Shown here piece by piece: positions 53,165 to 63,155 of a stretch of 64,000 nucleotides of DNA. A model generated the notes under the pieces. It was not told where the DNA came from. It was given only the letters and a program-made list of their open reading frames with translations, and ran no database searches. Every line of letters starts with the position of its first letter. Position 1 is the first letter of the stretch. The position numbers and the translations under genes are program-made. This DNA comes from Thiotrichaceae bacterium UBA4486 (GTDB lineage: Bacteria; Pseudomonadota; Gammaproteobacteria; Eutrophobiales; Eutrophobiaceae). The stretch spans positions 155,425 through 219,424 of the forward strand of contig DGNS01000013.1 in the NCBI GenBank assembly GCA_002389045.1, read 5' to 3'.

Positions 53165-53276
53165 CGCGGTTTGGTGAACGCCGCTGCATGGCCCGGCTGC
53201 ATCGGCACAGAGAGATTTCCGGGATACGTTAAATAAAATCAAAGAGGGTTTTTTCACCTGAGGAGGTAACAAGACC

Positions 53277-53462
53277 ATGAACCAGCAACTACAACAATCA
53301 TGCACTGACACCATCCGGTTAAGTGACGAAGAGCGCCAGCCCTGCGAAGTGTGGACACGGGTCATGGGGTATCATCGTCCGGTGGCCTCTTTCAATACCG
53401 GCAAGCAGGGTGAACATCATGAGCGCCGCCATTTCCGCGAGCAACCCACTGCAACCCTGTGA
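53277..53462 (+). CDS. Stand-alone glycyl-radical domain of NrdD
   Basis: A 61-residue protein with the glycyl-radical signature TRVMGYHRPVASFNTGKQGE, in which Gly31 is the radical site, followed by ERRHF. These are the residues missing from the end of NrdD at 51119. It has its own strong ribosome site (GAGGAGG, 8 bases before the ATG), lies 112 bases past the nrdD stop in another frame, and overlaps nrdG. This argues for a genuine split subunit rather than a sequencing frameshift. It should assemble with NrdD and be activated by NrdG. Confidence 0.85.
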   Translation: MNQQLQQSCTDTIRLSDEERQPCEVWTRVMGYHRPVASFNTGKQGEHHERRHFREQPTATL

Positions 53463-54177
53463 ACAGTCCGGGCCGCCCACCCTGCGGGTGGGTGGCCTGA
53501 CACCGCTGACGACGACGGATTACCCGGGACAACTCGCGGCAGTACTGTTTTGCCAGGGCTGCCCCTGGGCCTGTGGCTATTGTCACAATCCGCACCTGAT
53601 ACCGGCCCGTTCGGACAACGGCCGGGACTGGGAACATATCACCGGGTTTCTGCAACGCCGCCGCGGCCTGCTCGATGCGGTTGTCTTCTCCGGCGGTGAA
53701 CCGCTCTACCAGCGTGGCCTGGATACGGCGGTGACAATGGTCAGGGATATGGGATTTCGTGTCGGCCTGCATACCGGCGGCTCCTATCCGGATCACCTGC
53801 AACGCCTGTTGCCGCAACTGGACTGGGTAGGACTGGATATCAAGGCGCCGTTCGACCGTTACCCGCAGGTAACCGGCGTACCGGGCAGCGGAGAGCGTGC
53901 GCGAAGAAGTCTGGAGCACCTGCTGGCAAGTGACTGTGATTATGAAATTCGTACCACCGTTCATCCGCTGATTTTCAGCCCGTCCGGCTTGCGGGACCTG
54001 GCGCGGCAACTGGCGTCACTGGGTGTTCGGCATTATGTACTGCAGGCGTTTCGCGACACCGGTTGCATGAACAGCGCCTATCAACAGGTGTCGGCAACAT
54101 CACTGCTGGATAGCGGGTTGCGTGATGAACTGCAGGGCCTGTTCGAAGACTTCACCATACGCGGACTTGCAGACTGA
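53419..54177 (+). CDS. nrdG: Anaerobic ribonucleotide reductase activase
   Basis: A 252-residue radical SAM enzyme with the cluster motif Cys48-x3-Cys52-x2-Cys55 (CPWACGYC) and the FSGGEPLYQ SAM-binding motif. It abstracts hydrogen from the glycyl residue of class III ribonucleotide reductase. Here its target glycine is on the small protein encoded directly upstream, and the nrdG start lies inside that gene's 3' end, so they are translationally coupled. The N-terminal CEQSGPPTLRVGGLTPLTTTDYPG segment fits the YjjW/PflA-like NrdG group of proteobacteria. Confidence 0.92.
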   Translation: MSAAISASNPLQPCEQSGPPTLRVGGLTPLTTTDYPGQLAAVLFCQGCPWACGYCHNPHLIPARSDNGRDWEHITGFLQRRRGLLDAVVFSGGEPLYQRGLDTAVTMVRDMGFRVGLHTGGSYPDHLQRLLPQLDWVGLDIKAPFDRYPQVTGVPGSGERARRSLEHLLASDCDYEIRTTVHPLIFSPSGLRDLARQLASLGVRHYVLQAFRDTGCMNSAYQQVSATSLLDSGLRDELQGLFEDFTIRGLAD

Positions 54178-54563
54178 AATTCATGGCAACAGGGATATAG
54201 CCGCCGCTCCATCCTGTGGGTGTTCAGTGCCCGGGACGAGCGTAATACCAGGTCACTCTGTTTATCCAAATCCATGCCGCCTCGTTGTGATTAATGCAAA
54301 CTTGTCACATAATCAAGAGGATAATTTATTCTCCCATCGCATACACCGTTGCAAACAGGCCATCTGGTGAAGCATCCCAACAACATGCAAAAACAGCCAT
54401 GAGCATGGCGAATACCGGCAAGGGCCGGATCAACAGCCGTAAAGACAAAATAAACTGGACGGATTCAACACTATCGTGAACGCATGATCCAGCAGACTAA
54501 TGTATAACCGGCGGTTTCACACAGTCCGCCAGCCTCATTCCCAAAAAAAAGAGGGTAACCCAT
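54178..54563 (+). other. Intergenic region
   Basis: A 386-base gap between nrdG and the PLP enzyme. A ribosome site (AGAGGGTAA) precedes the ATG at 54564. No hairpin, repeat or protein-like frame was recognised. Confidence 0.5.
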
Positions 54564-55736
54564 ATGAAACAGGATAAACCTGCTGGATTGGCCACGCGAA
54601 GCATTCACGGCCACAGCTACAAGGACGCACACGGCAGTCCCCACATGCCGACCTATGATACGACCACTTTTACATTCGAGAGCACCGCCGACATACTCGA
54701 TGTAGTGGAAGGCCGCAAGGTGGGCAGCCTCTACACCCGCTACGGTCTCAACCCGTCCATCTTCGCGCTGGAGGAAACCCTGGCCGGACTGGAGAATGCC
54801 GAACTGGCCTGGGTCTTCTGCTCGGGCATGGCCGCTGTAACCTCGCTGTTTTTGACCCATGGTTTTGCAGGCATTATCTGCATCGGTGATGCCTACGGTG
54901 GCACCATGGAGTTGCTGTCGGATCAATTGCCGAAGCTGGGCATTCCGACCCACCTGATCCTTGGCAGCGAGCTGGATCAACTGGATTCGCTGCTCGCTGC
55001 CGGTGCCGGCATGGTGTTTCTTGAGACACCTACCAACCCGACACTGGAGTTGTTTGATATTGCCGGGATAGCCCGTCGTGCCCATGCCCATGGCGCGATT
55101 GTAGCCGTCGATAACACGTTTGCCTCACCGGTGAATCAACAGCCACTGGCGCTGGGGGCCGATGTGGTCGTACATAGTGCCACCAAGTATCTGGGTGGAC
55201 ACAGCGATGTGACGGCCGGGGTTCTGATGGGCTCGAAAGAATTGTTGGCCCCGGTCTGGAGTTGGCGCAAGAACCTGGGCTCGATGCCGGCGCCGGCCAC
55301 GGCCTCGCTACTGGCCAGAAGTCTGCGCACGCTGGTGATCCGGATTAAACAGCAGAACGCCTCGGCGCAGTCAATCGCCGAGGTCATGGCCAGGCACCCG
55401 GGTGTTGAGCGGGTTTTCTATCCCGGCCTGCCGGATTTCCCCGGGCATGCATTGGCCCGTGAGCAGATGCAAGGCTTCGGCGGCATGCTCAGCATCGAGG
55501 TGAAGGGTGGACGTGAAGCCGCCACACGCACGGCGAACAGTCTGCGGTTGTTCGCCCTTGCCCCAAGCCTGGGCGGTGTAGAAAGTCTGGTTACCCAACC
55601 CTGTACCACGTCTCACCACGGGCTGACCCCGGAAGAGCGGGCAAGGCGCGGCATTTCAGACGCTCTGCTGCGTTTTTCCGTGGGGCTGGAAGATACCGAT
55701 GACCTCATTGCCGACCTGGAGCAGGCGCTGCCGTGA
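54564..55736 (+). CDS. Trans-sulfuration PLP enzyme (cystathionine gamma-synthase / gamma-lyase family)
   Basis: A 390-residue fold-type I PLP enzyme. The PLP lysine is in SATKYLGGHSD near residue 209, and other family motifs are the TRYGLNPS segment near 55-65, ETPTNPTLELFD and the C-terminal GLEDTDDLIADLEQAL. Members include cystathionine gamma-synthase, cystathionine gamma-lyase, O-acetylhomoserine sulfhydrylase and methionine gamma-lyase. Sequence alone does not separate them. It is not clearly linked to its neighbours. Confidence 0.85.
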   Translation: MKQDKPAGLATRSIHGHSYKDAHGSPHMPTYDTTTFTFESTADILDVVEGRKVGSLYTRYGLNPSIFALEETLAGLENAELAWVFCSGMAAVTSLFLTHGFAGIICIGDAYGGTMELLSDQLPKLGIPTHLILGSELDQLDSLLAAGAGMVFLETPTNPTLELFDIAGIARRAHAHGAIVAVDNTFASPVNQQPLALGADVVVHSATKYLGGHSDVTAGVLMGSKELLAPVWSWRKNLGSMPAPATASLLARSLRTLVIRIKQQNASAQSIAEVMARHPGVERVFYPGLPDFPGHALAREQMQGFGGMLSIEVKGGREAATRTANSLRLFALAPSLGGVESLVTQPCTTSHHGLTPEERARRGISDALLRFSVGLEDTDDLIADLEQALP

Positions 55737-55933
55737 ACAATCCTGTCTCCCTGGATCACCATGCCACCACGTCCGTTGCAGACGCAGTGGCCGATGCGAT
55801 GGCGCTTACGTTACGGAAAATTCCGGCAATCCGTTGCCTGCCTCAATGGCGGTCGTGCCGGCAGGCTCGTGTTCACCGCCAGCCCTGTAAGACATCTGTT
55901 TGCCACATCTGATCGAAGCCGGCATAACCTGCT

Positions 55934-58900
55934 TCAGTCAGTGCCTGGCTGCTTGTCTTTCAAACGCGCCCGGCCCAGGTCGTCGAACAGTATATACAGT
56001 GCCGGGATGATCAGCAGCACCAGCACGGTTGAGGCCAGCAGACCGAAGACCACCGAAATCACCAGCGGCTTGATGGCTGCCGCCTGGGTGCTGGTCTCGG
56101 CCAGCAGCGGCAGCAACCCGGCAATGGTGGTGGAGGATGAAATCAGGATCGGCCGTAACCGATCCCGGCTGGCCTGACCCGCGGCGGCTACCGCCGACAG
56201 CCCGCTGTCTCGGTAGCCCTTGATAAACTGGATCAGCAAGATGGCATTGTTGACCACAATCCCGGCCAGCGAGGCCGCTCCGATCAGCGAGGGCATGGAG
56301 ATATACCAGCCCATCAAGACATGACCCCAGAGGGCGCCGACGAACGCCAGCGGGATCGACAGCATCACGATCAGGGGCTCCATGTAACTGCGAAACTGGA
56401 AAGACAGGATCACGAAAATTCCGACCAGTCCGATCAGCAGGCCACGGCCGATGGAACCGGCGGTCTCGGCGGTGTTGGCTACCTGGCCTTCGAAGCTCAG
56501 GTCCACACCCGGATGGCGGCCGAGAAAATCCTCCAGCCAGTCGCCGCGCAAGTCTCCGACAATAGCCTGGCCACTGGAGAGACGTGCATCCACGTTGGCT
56601 TCCACGGTCACGGTGCGGCGGCCATCGATATGGGTGATGCTGCCCCAGTCACGGTGCTCGTTCATGGTCGTGACCACCTCCAGCGGTACGCGTTCGCCAT
56701 TATCGAGGCGGATCGTCTGGTCGGCGAGATCGTCAAGACTGCTGCGATCCGCTTCCGCCTGGCGGATCAGGATCTCGACATCCCGGTCACCAATACGCCG
56801 GGTATCGGCAATCTCTCCGAGCAATGCCGCCCGCAACTGCGAGGCTACGTCCTCGGCGGTCAACCCGAGGCCGTGAGCGCCCTCGGCCAGGGTGAAGGTA
56901 CGTTGCGGCTTGCCCGGGCGCAGATTGTCGATAACGTTGTAGGTTGCGGCATAGCCCGCGAGATGAGAGGAGAGATCCAGGGCGGCGGCCTTGAGCTTAT
57001 CCAGGTCCTCGCCCTGCAGTCGAATCTCCACCGGCACCCCGGCCGGGCCGAATCCCGGCTCCTGGATCATCAGCTTGAGCAGGCCGCTGATCTCACCAAT
57101 TTCCTCACGCCACGCTTCGGTGAGCGTGTCGAGATCAATACTGCGCAGTTCAGCGGTGAGCAGGTCCACTATGACCGTGGCGACATGGGCGCCGGCCTCG
57201 CGAGCGCCGGGATTGTGATTGAAACGAACCTGGATAGCCCTGACCAGGGAGGCTGCGCCGGGTTGTTGCGGTGACAGGCGCGCATCAAGCCGCCGCATGG
57301 CCGTCTCGACCTGTGCGGCCACCGCCCTGGTTCGCGTCAGTGGTGTGCCCTGGGGCATGAGGATACGGGCCTCGAGAACGTCGCCATCGATGTCGGGCAT
57401 GGCTTCGCTGCCGATGTGACCGCCGGCAAGGAAACCGGCCGTCCCGAACAGTATTACCAGCACCAGGCCCAGCACCGCGTGGCGGTGGCGGATCGCCGCA
57501 TCGGCGCCGCGCCCGACCTGCTCGCGAAAGACCGTAAAACCCTGCTCGAATGCGTTACGCAGGCGTGACTCATGGCCTTCCCGCAACCCCGGTACGCTGC
57601 CCTTGAGGTGATGCGGCAGGATCCAGAAGGCCTCGATCAGGCTGGCCGCCAGGGCAGCGATCAATACCACCGGCAATACCTCGAGCACGGCGCCAAGCTC
57701 GCCGGCCAGAAACGACAGCGGTGCAAACACCGCCACCGTGGTCAGGAATGACGAAACCACGCCCGGTAATACCTGGCGTGTGCCCGTCACCACCGCATCG
57801 AGCGCTGTGGCCTGTTCACCGGCGTGGGCGGCGATGTTATCAGTGATGACGATGGCGTCGTCCATGACAATACCAATGGCCATCAGCAGCCCGACCAGGG
57901 TGATCATGTTCAGGGACAGTCCGCCCAGGCCCATAATGAAAAAGGCGCCCATAAAAGCCACCGGCAATCCCAGTACTGCCCACAGCGCCAGCCGGGGACG
58001 GAAAAACAGGCTCATCACCAGGATCACCAGGGCCAGTCCCATCAACCCGTTAGTGATCAGCATCTGCAGGCGGTCACGGATGATGCTGGTCATGTCCTGG
58101 GTCAGGGTGAGGCGCATGCCCTCACCCAGGCGCCGACGTTCGGCGTCGACCAGGGCGGTCAATTCGTCCATGACATCGAGCGAATCGTCGTGCAGGGTCT
58201 TGCTGACTTCCAGCACCAGGGCACGCTCATCATTAAATAGAATCTGCTCCTCTTCACGCTCGCCGGTCTGTTTCAGACTGGCGATCTCACCCAGCATCAG
58301 TTCGCCGCCAGTGGCATCCGAGACCACCACCAGGTGTTCCAGTTCACGCAGCGAACGGCGCTGGTCGGTAAAACGCAGCAGGAAGTCCCGGTCTGGAGTT
58401 TCCAATGTCCCCAGTGGCATGTCGATGTTCTGACGGGCTATACGATTGGCCAGGTCGCGCGCCGACAGGCCATATTGCCCCAGCACCACGCGTGATACTT
58501 CGATTTGCCACTGGCGCTGGGACAGTCCGTGAATGGCGACGCCGGCGACCCCGGGCAGGCGCATGATCCGCTGTTCAAGTCCGATGGCGTAGTCCTCGAG
58601 TTGTTGCAGCGGCAGATCTCCGGCAACGGCAACGGCGGCGACCAGGTCACTGCGGTGCAGTTCACGGATCACCGGCGCCTCGGCGCGGGCCGGCAGATCG
58701 GTAAGGGCGTTGACCTCGGTATCGATATCACTGAGGAAGCGAACCGCGTCGCCGCCGGCCTTCATGCCGGCGGTTGCACTGGCCAGGTTGTCCTGGGCCA
58801 CGCAGATCAGTTCGTCGAGGTAATCCACGCCCTTGACTGTATCGTGCAGGCGCCGGCAAATGTCATCCTCGACATCCGTGGCACTGGCGCCGCGATACTC

Positions 58901-59041
58901 GATCTCGATGCTCACTTCGACCGGCCGGTAGTCGGGAAACGTTTCGCGTTTCAGCGACGGTGTCGCAAACAGCCCGGCGGCCAGCAGCAGTATCAGCAGC
59001 AGATTGGCGGCGGTGGGATGACCGGCAAACCAGCGGATCAA
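55934..59041 (-). CDS. RND efflux transporter, inner-membrane pump subunit (second system)
   Basis: A 1035-residue RND-family proton-driven pump. The helix-4 proton relay is visible in GIVMDDAIVITDNI. Two periplasmic domains flank TM2-6 and TM8-12. It starts inside the last codons of the adaptor gene (ATGA-type overlap) and is under a TetR gene at the head of the operon. It differs clearly from the pump at 9701, and its substrate is unknown. No outer-membrane channel gene follows. Confidence 0.93.
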   Translation of the reverse strand: MIRWFAGHPTAANLLLILLLAAGLFATPSLKRETFPDYRPVEVSIEIEYRGASATDVEDDICRRLHDTVKGVDYLDELICVAQDNLASATAGMKAGGDAVRFLSDIDTEVNALTDLPARAEAPVIRELHRSDLVAAVAVAGDLPLQQLEDYAIGLEQRIMRLPGVAGVAIHGLSQRQWQIEVSRVVLGQYGLSARDLANRIARQNIDMPLGTLETPDRDFLLRFTDQRRSLRELEHLVVVSDATGGELMLGEIASLKQTGEREEEQILFNDERALVLEVSKTLHDDSLDVMDELTALVDAERRRLGEGMRLTLTQDMTSIIRDRLQMLITNGLMGLALVILVMSLFFRPRLALWAVLGLPVAFMGAFFIMGLGGLSLNMITLVGLLMAIGIVMDDAIVITDNIAAHAGEQATALDAVVTGTRQVLPGVVSSFLTTVAVFAPLSFLAGELGAVLEVLPVVLIAALAASLIEAFWILPHHLKGSVPGLREGHESRLRNAFEQGFTVFREQVGRGADAAIRHRHAVLGLVLVILFGTAGFLAGGHIGSEAMPDIDGDVLEARILMPQGTPLTRTRAVAAQVETAMRRLDARLSPQQPGAASLVRAIQVRFNHNPGAREAGAHVATVIVDLLTAELRSIDLDTLTEAWREEIGEISGLLKLMIQEPGFGPAGVPVEIRLQGEDLDKLKAAALDLSSHLAGYAATYNVIDNLRPGKPQRTFTLAEGAHGLGLTAEDVASQLRAALLGEIADTRRIGDRDVEILIRQAEADRSSLDDLADQTIRLDNGERVPLEVVTTMNEHRDWGSITHIDGRRTVTVEANVDARLSSGQAIVGDLRGDWLEDFLGRHPGVDLSFEGQVANTAETAGSIGRGLLIGLVGIFVILSFQFRSYMEPLIVMLSIPLAFVGALWGHVLMGWYISMPSLIGAASLAGIVVNNAILLIQFIKGYRDSGLSAVAAAGQASRDRLRPILISSSTTIAGLLPLLAETSTQAAAIKPLVISVVFGLLASTVLVLLIIPALYILFDDLGRARLKDKQPGTD

Positions 59042-60408
59042 GGACTCTCTCCCCGTGCCATTGCCTGCAGGCGCTGTTCCTTTTCCGGGGCCCGGCGTGG
59101 CTTCACCGGCATACCCTCCAACGCCGGTATCGGGTCATCGATGATGACCCGGTCACCGGGTTCAAGACCTTCATGGATTACCGTCAGGTCCCGCTGTTCG
59201 AAGGCTACCGTAACCGGGCGGCGTTGCAGACGATCCTGATCATCAACAATATAAATCTCGTCACCGTGGACCGCCGCAGCCGGAATGATCAGCAGCGGTT
59301 CCTGACCCGGCGCCAGGAGCCGCACCTGCACGTACATCCCCTGCTGCAGTGGCGGACGATCCGGCGGCAGGGCATGGCGGTAGGGTTCATCCACCGTGAC
59401 CACGACTCGTGCGGTACGGGTGTTCGGATCCAGGCCGCTGGCCAGTCGTGTCACCCGGGCGGGCCAGCGTATATCATTGTTGGCGCCCGTCAAAGTGACT
59501 TCAGCCTGAATGGCGGCGAAGTCGAGCCGCTTGCCGATATCCAGGGAATCTGTCGGTGACTCAACGCGCACAACACTGCCCATCAGCCTGCGCAGTATGC
59601 TCAGCGGCACATGGGTTTCGACCTCGGCGGCCTCGATACTGTCGGCCCGGAACAGCCGCTGGCCGGCGCTGGCATGCTGGTACAGTTCTACATCCACCTC
59701 ACCGAGGCGCAAGTCATAGGGGGCCACGAAACGGGTGTCCTGCAGATCCCTGCGGGCCTGTTCAAGCCGGCTAGCGGCCTGTGCCTGCCGGGCCTGCAGC
59801 CGCTTTTGCCGGGGCGGAATCAATGACAGTTGATTGCTCAGCGAGGCCACCGCCTGACGCCGGGCAAGGGTGGCGCGGCGCTGTTCGTCACGTTGCGAGT
59901 GCGATACTGTGCCGCTGGCGGCCAGACGCTCGATGCGCTCCAGTTCCTGCTCGGCCAGCTCAAGCCGTTCCCGCTCCAGTTCGAGTAACCGGGCGGTATT
60001 GTCCTCTTCGACTGCAAGCTGGTTCGTATCAGCGTCCAGCGAGGCCAGCTCTGCCTCGGCCTCGGCGATGGCGAGTTCAAAGCGGCTGGGATCCAGCACC
60101 AGCAGCAGGGTGCCCTCGCGCAGTATAGCGCCGCTCTCCAGTTGCGGATGGCGCTCGACCACCCGGCCGGGAACATTGGCAATGGCCAGCCAGCTTTGCG
60201 CGGGCCGCGCCACGCCATGGCCACGTGCTTCGAAGAGGAACGCCAGTGGCCGTACCTCGATTACCGAGACAGCAGGGACATCGATAAATGCCTCGTCGCG
60301 TGTCGGCGGTTGGCGGTTGATCAGAAACAGGACGGCCAGACCGATACCCGCCGCCAGGCCGCCCGCTATCCACCACGCCCGGCTGCGCCGCCCGACCCCG
60401 GCGCTCAT
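59038..60408 (-). CDS. RND periplasmic adaptor (second system)
   Basis: A 456-residue membrane-fusion protein with an N-terminal anchor helix (AWWIAGGLAAGIGLAVLFLI), a lipoyl half around residue 90, a long helical coiled-coil hairpin (about residues 115-215, unusually rich in Glu, Arg and Gln), a second lipoyl half (VAPYDLRLGEV) and the barrel domain. It is longer than the first adaptor, mostly in the coiled coil. Overlaps TetR upstream and the pump downstream. Confidence 0.9.
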   Translation of the reverse strand: MSAGVGRRSRAWWIAGGLAAGIGLAVLFLINRQPPTRDEAFIDVPAVSVIEVRPLAFLFEARGHGVARPAQSWLAIANVPGRVVERHPQLESGAILREGTLLLVLDPSRFELAIAEAEAELASLDADTNQLAVEEDNTARLLELERERLELAEQELERIERLAASGTVSHSQRDEQRRATLARRQAVASLSNQLSLIPPRQKRLQARQAQAASRLEQARRDLQDTRFVAPYDLRLGEVDVELYQHASAGQRLFRADSIEAAEVETHVPLSILRRLMGSVVRVESPTDSLDIGKRLDFAAIQAEVTLTGANNDIRWPARVTRLASGLDPNTRTARVVVTVDEPYRHALPPDRPPLQQGMYVQVRLLAPGQEPLLIIPAAAVHGDEIYIVDDQDRLQRRPVTVAFEQRDLTVIHEGLEPGDRVIIDDPIPALEGMPVKPRRAPEKEQRLQAMARGESP

Positions 60409-61031
60409 GCCTGCGTCTCCGTTTCGATCCCGGCCCGTATGCCGCGCTCATATATTGCAAAAACCCCGGCTGCCTCACGGTGAATGCGCTGTACGTCCCC
60501 GGCCAGCAGGGACTGCATCACCAGTCCCTGGATAGTGCCGATAAACAGGGTTATCGCCGCTTCGTTATCAAGTGAATCCGGCAATTCGCCACACGCCTTG
60601 CCCTGTTCAATGAGCCGTTGCAGGCGTTCGCCGTAATGCTGGATGAGAGTTCGGGCAATGCGCTTGGCAGGCGTCGATTCGGCACGCTGCAATTCACCGA
60701 AGAGCATCCGCGGGACACCGGGATGGTCAGCTACGAATTCGGTGTGACTCATAAAGATTGCGCGCAATGTTGCCAGCGGGGAATCCTGATCCGCCGCGGC
60801 GCCATCGATGCGCGCCAACAGCCGCTCGGCCACCCATTCCATGACTGCCTTCCAGATGGCCTCCTTGGTGGGAAAATGGCGGAACAGCGCACCCTGGGTC
60901 AGGTTCATGTGTCCGGCAATGGCGGTGGTCGTGATATCACCGGGATTTTGTGATGCGGCCAATTCCACGACCGTCTCGATGGTAGCTGCGCGTCTTTGTT
61001 CCGCGGGAAGGTGCCTGGTTGTGGTAGTCAT
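60405..61031 (-). CDS. TetR-family regulator
   Basis: A 208-residue regulator with an N-terminal TetR HTH (residues 12-58, DITTTAIAGHMNLTQGALFRHFPTKE split over the helices) and a ligand-binding C-terminal domain of the YbiH/AcrR style. First gene of the operon encoding the adaptor and RND pump, overlapping the adaptor start. A 16-bp palindrome upstream is the probable operator, so it is expected to repress its own operon until an efflux substrate binds. Confidence 0.92.
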   Translation of the reverse strand: MTTTTRHLPAEQRRAATIETVVELAASQNPGDITTTAIAGHMNLTQGALFRHFPTKEAIWKAVMEWVAERLLARIDGAAADQDSPLATLRAIFMSHTEFVADHPGVPRMLFGELQRAESTPAKRIARTLIQHYGERLQRLIEQGKACGELPDSLDNEAAITLFIGTIQGLVMQSLLAGDVQRIHREAAGVFAIYERGIRAGIETETQA

Positions 61032-61049
61032 GGGGCATTCTCTATAAGT

Positions 61050-61065
61050 TAGTAATCTATTACTA
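61050..61065. promoter_or_regulatory. Candidate TetR operator
   Basis: TAGTAAT-CT-ATTACTA is a perfect palindrome 19 bases upstream of the TetR ATG. Size and place suit an autoregulatory TetR site. Confidence 0.65.
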
Positions 61066-61304
61066 TCTTAGTTCCGAGTGCTGCCCGTGTCTACTGGCCG
61101 AGAGGTGCCCAGGCAGTTCTTGAAGGAATGGATTGGTTCAGGGGATACTTTTACATGGTCCCGTCGCTGACCGGTTGTGATGCTTTTCAGTGTCTTGAAT
61201 GGATGATGGGGTGTTGCTGACTTACACGGCCGGCTGTGCTTTCACCCGTACCCGTTGCCATGATGCCGGGTATTCGGGACGACGCCTTCCTGCCATTGTG
61301 CTTA

Positions 61305-61739
61305 TTATTTACGCGGCAGGCGGTTATATTCCGGGAAGTCATCCGCATAGCAGACGGCTGATGCCGGAATGCCCGAGTCTCCCCGTCCGGCCGGTTCATC
61401 CATGAGAATCTGTTTGAGTACGACAGCCTGGTTATGCTTCTGGTCACGGGCCGCGTACAGCAGCGTGACCCGCCCCTGGTCAGCCAGCGATTTCAGTTGT
61501 TTAAATGCCTGTGGATTATCCTGTAGCTCGCGGCGATATCGTTTCCTGAAGGTTTCCCACTTCTGCGGGTCGTGATCAAACCACTTGCGCAGTTCAGAGC
61601 TCGGCGCGACCTCCTTCAACCAGTGATCGATATCCGCGTCCTGCTTTTTCAGGCCACGCGGCCAGAGTCGGTCCACCAGCACGCGTTGTCCGTCCTGTTT
61701 TGACGGTGGATCATAGGCACGTTTCAGGCGAATTTGCAT
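61305..61739 (-). CDS. DUF488 family protein
   Basis: A 144-residue DUF488 protein, recognised by VLVDRLWPRGL near the N-terminus, the WFDHDPQKWETFRKRYRREL helix region, and VTLLYAARDQKHNQAVVLKQ. The C-terminus carries about 30 residues more than the compact family core. Its function is not established. It lies 21 bases after the sulfide:quinone reductase gene on the same strand, so the two are probably co-transcribed. Confidence 0.88.
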   Translation of the reverse strand: MQIRLKRAYDPPSKQDGQRVLVDRLWPRGLKKQDADIDHWLKEVAPSSELRKWFDHDPQKWETFRKRYRRELQDNPQAFKQLKSLADQGRVTLLYAARDQKHNQAVVLKQILMDEPAGRGDSGIPASAVCYADDFPEYNRLPRK

Positions 61740-61760
61740 GGTTTTAGACCCGCACAGTGC

Positions 61761-62993
<1,233 letters not shown>

Positions 62994-63155
62994 GATCTAT
63001 TGCGTTCAGGATGAATGTTCAATACCCCGGGTCTGTCCAGGTGTCCGTGCGGGCGAAACCGGCACCCGTGGTTTGTTGCCGGGCGAATGTTCAGTCTATG
63101 CCTTGCAGACAGCCGCCACAACCATGCACTGCCGCGGGACCGCGCCTGCTGCCGC

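Noticed and set aside
53162..53277. nrdD split explained by a simple frameshift
   Set aside because: The small gene has its own strong ribosome site, and a 112-base gap without NrdD-like sequence separates the two. One indel would not restore a normal protein. Raw reads should still confirm it.
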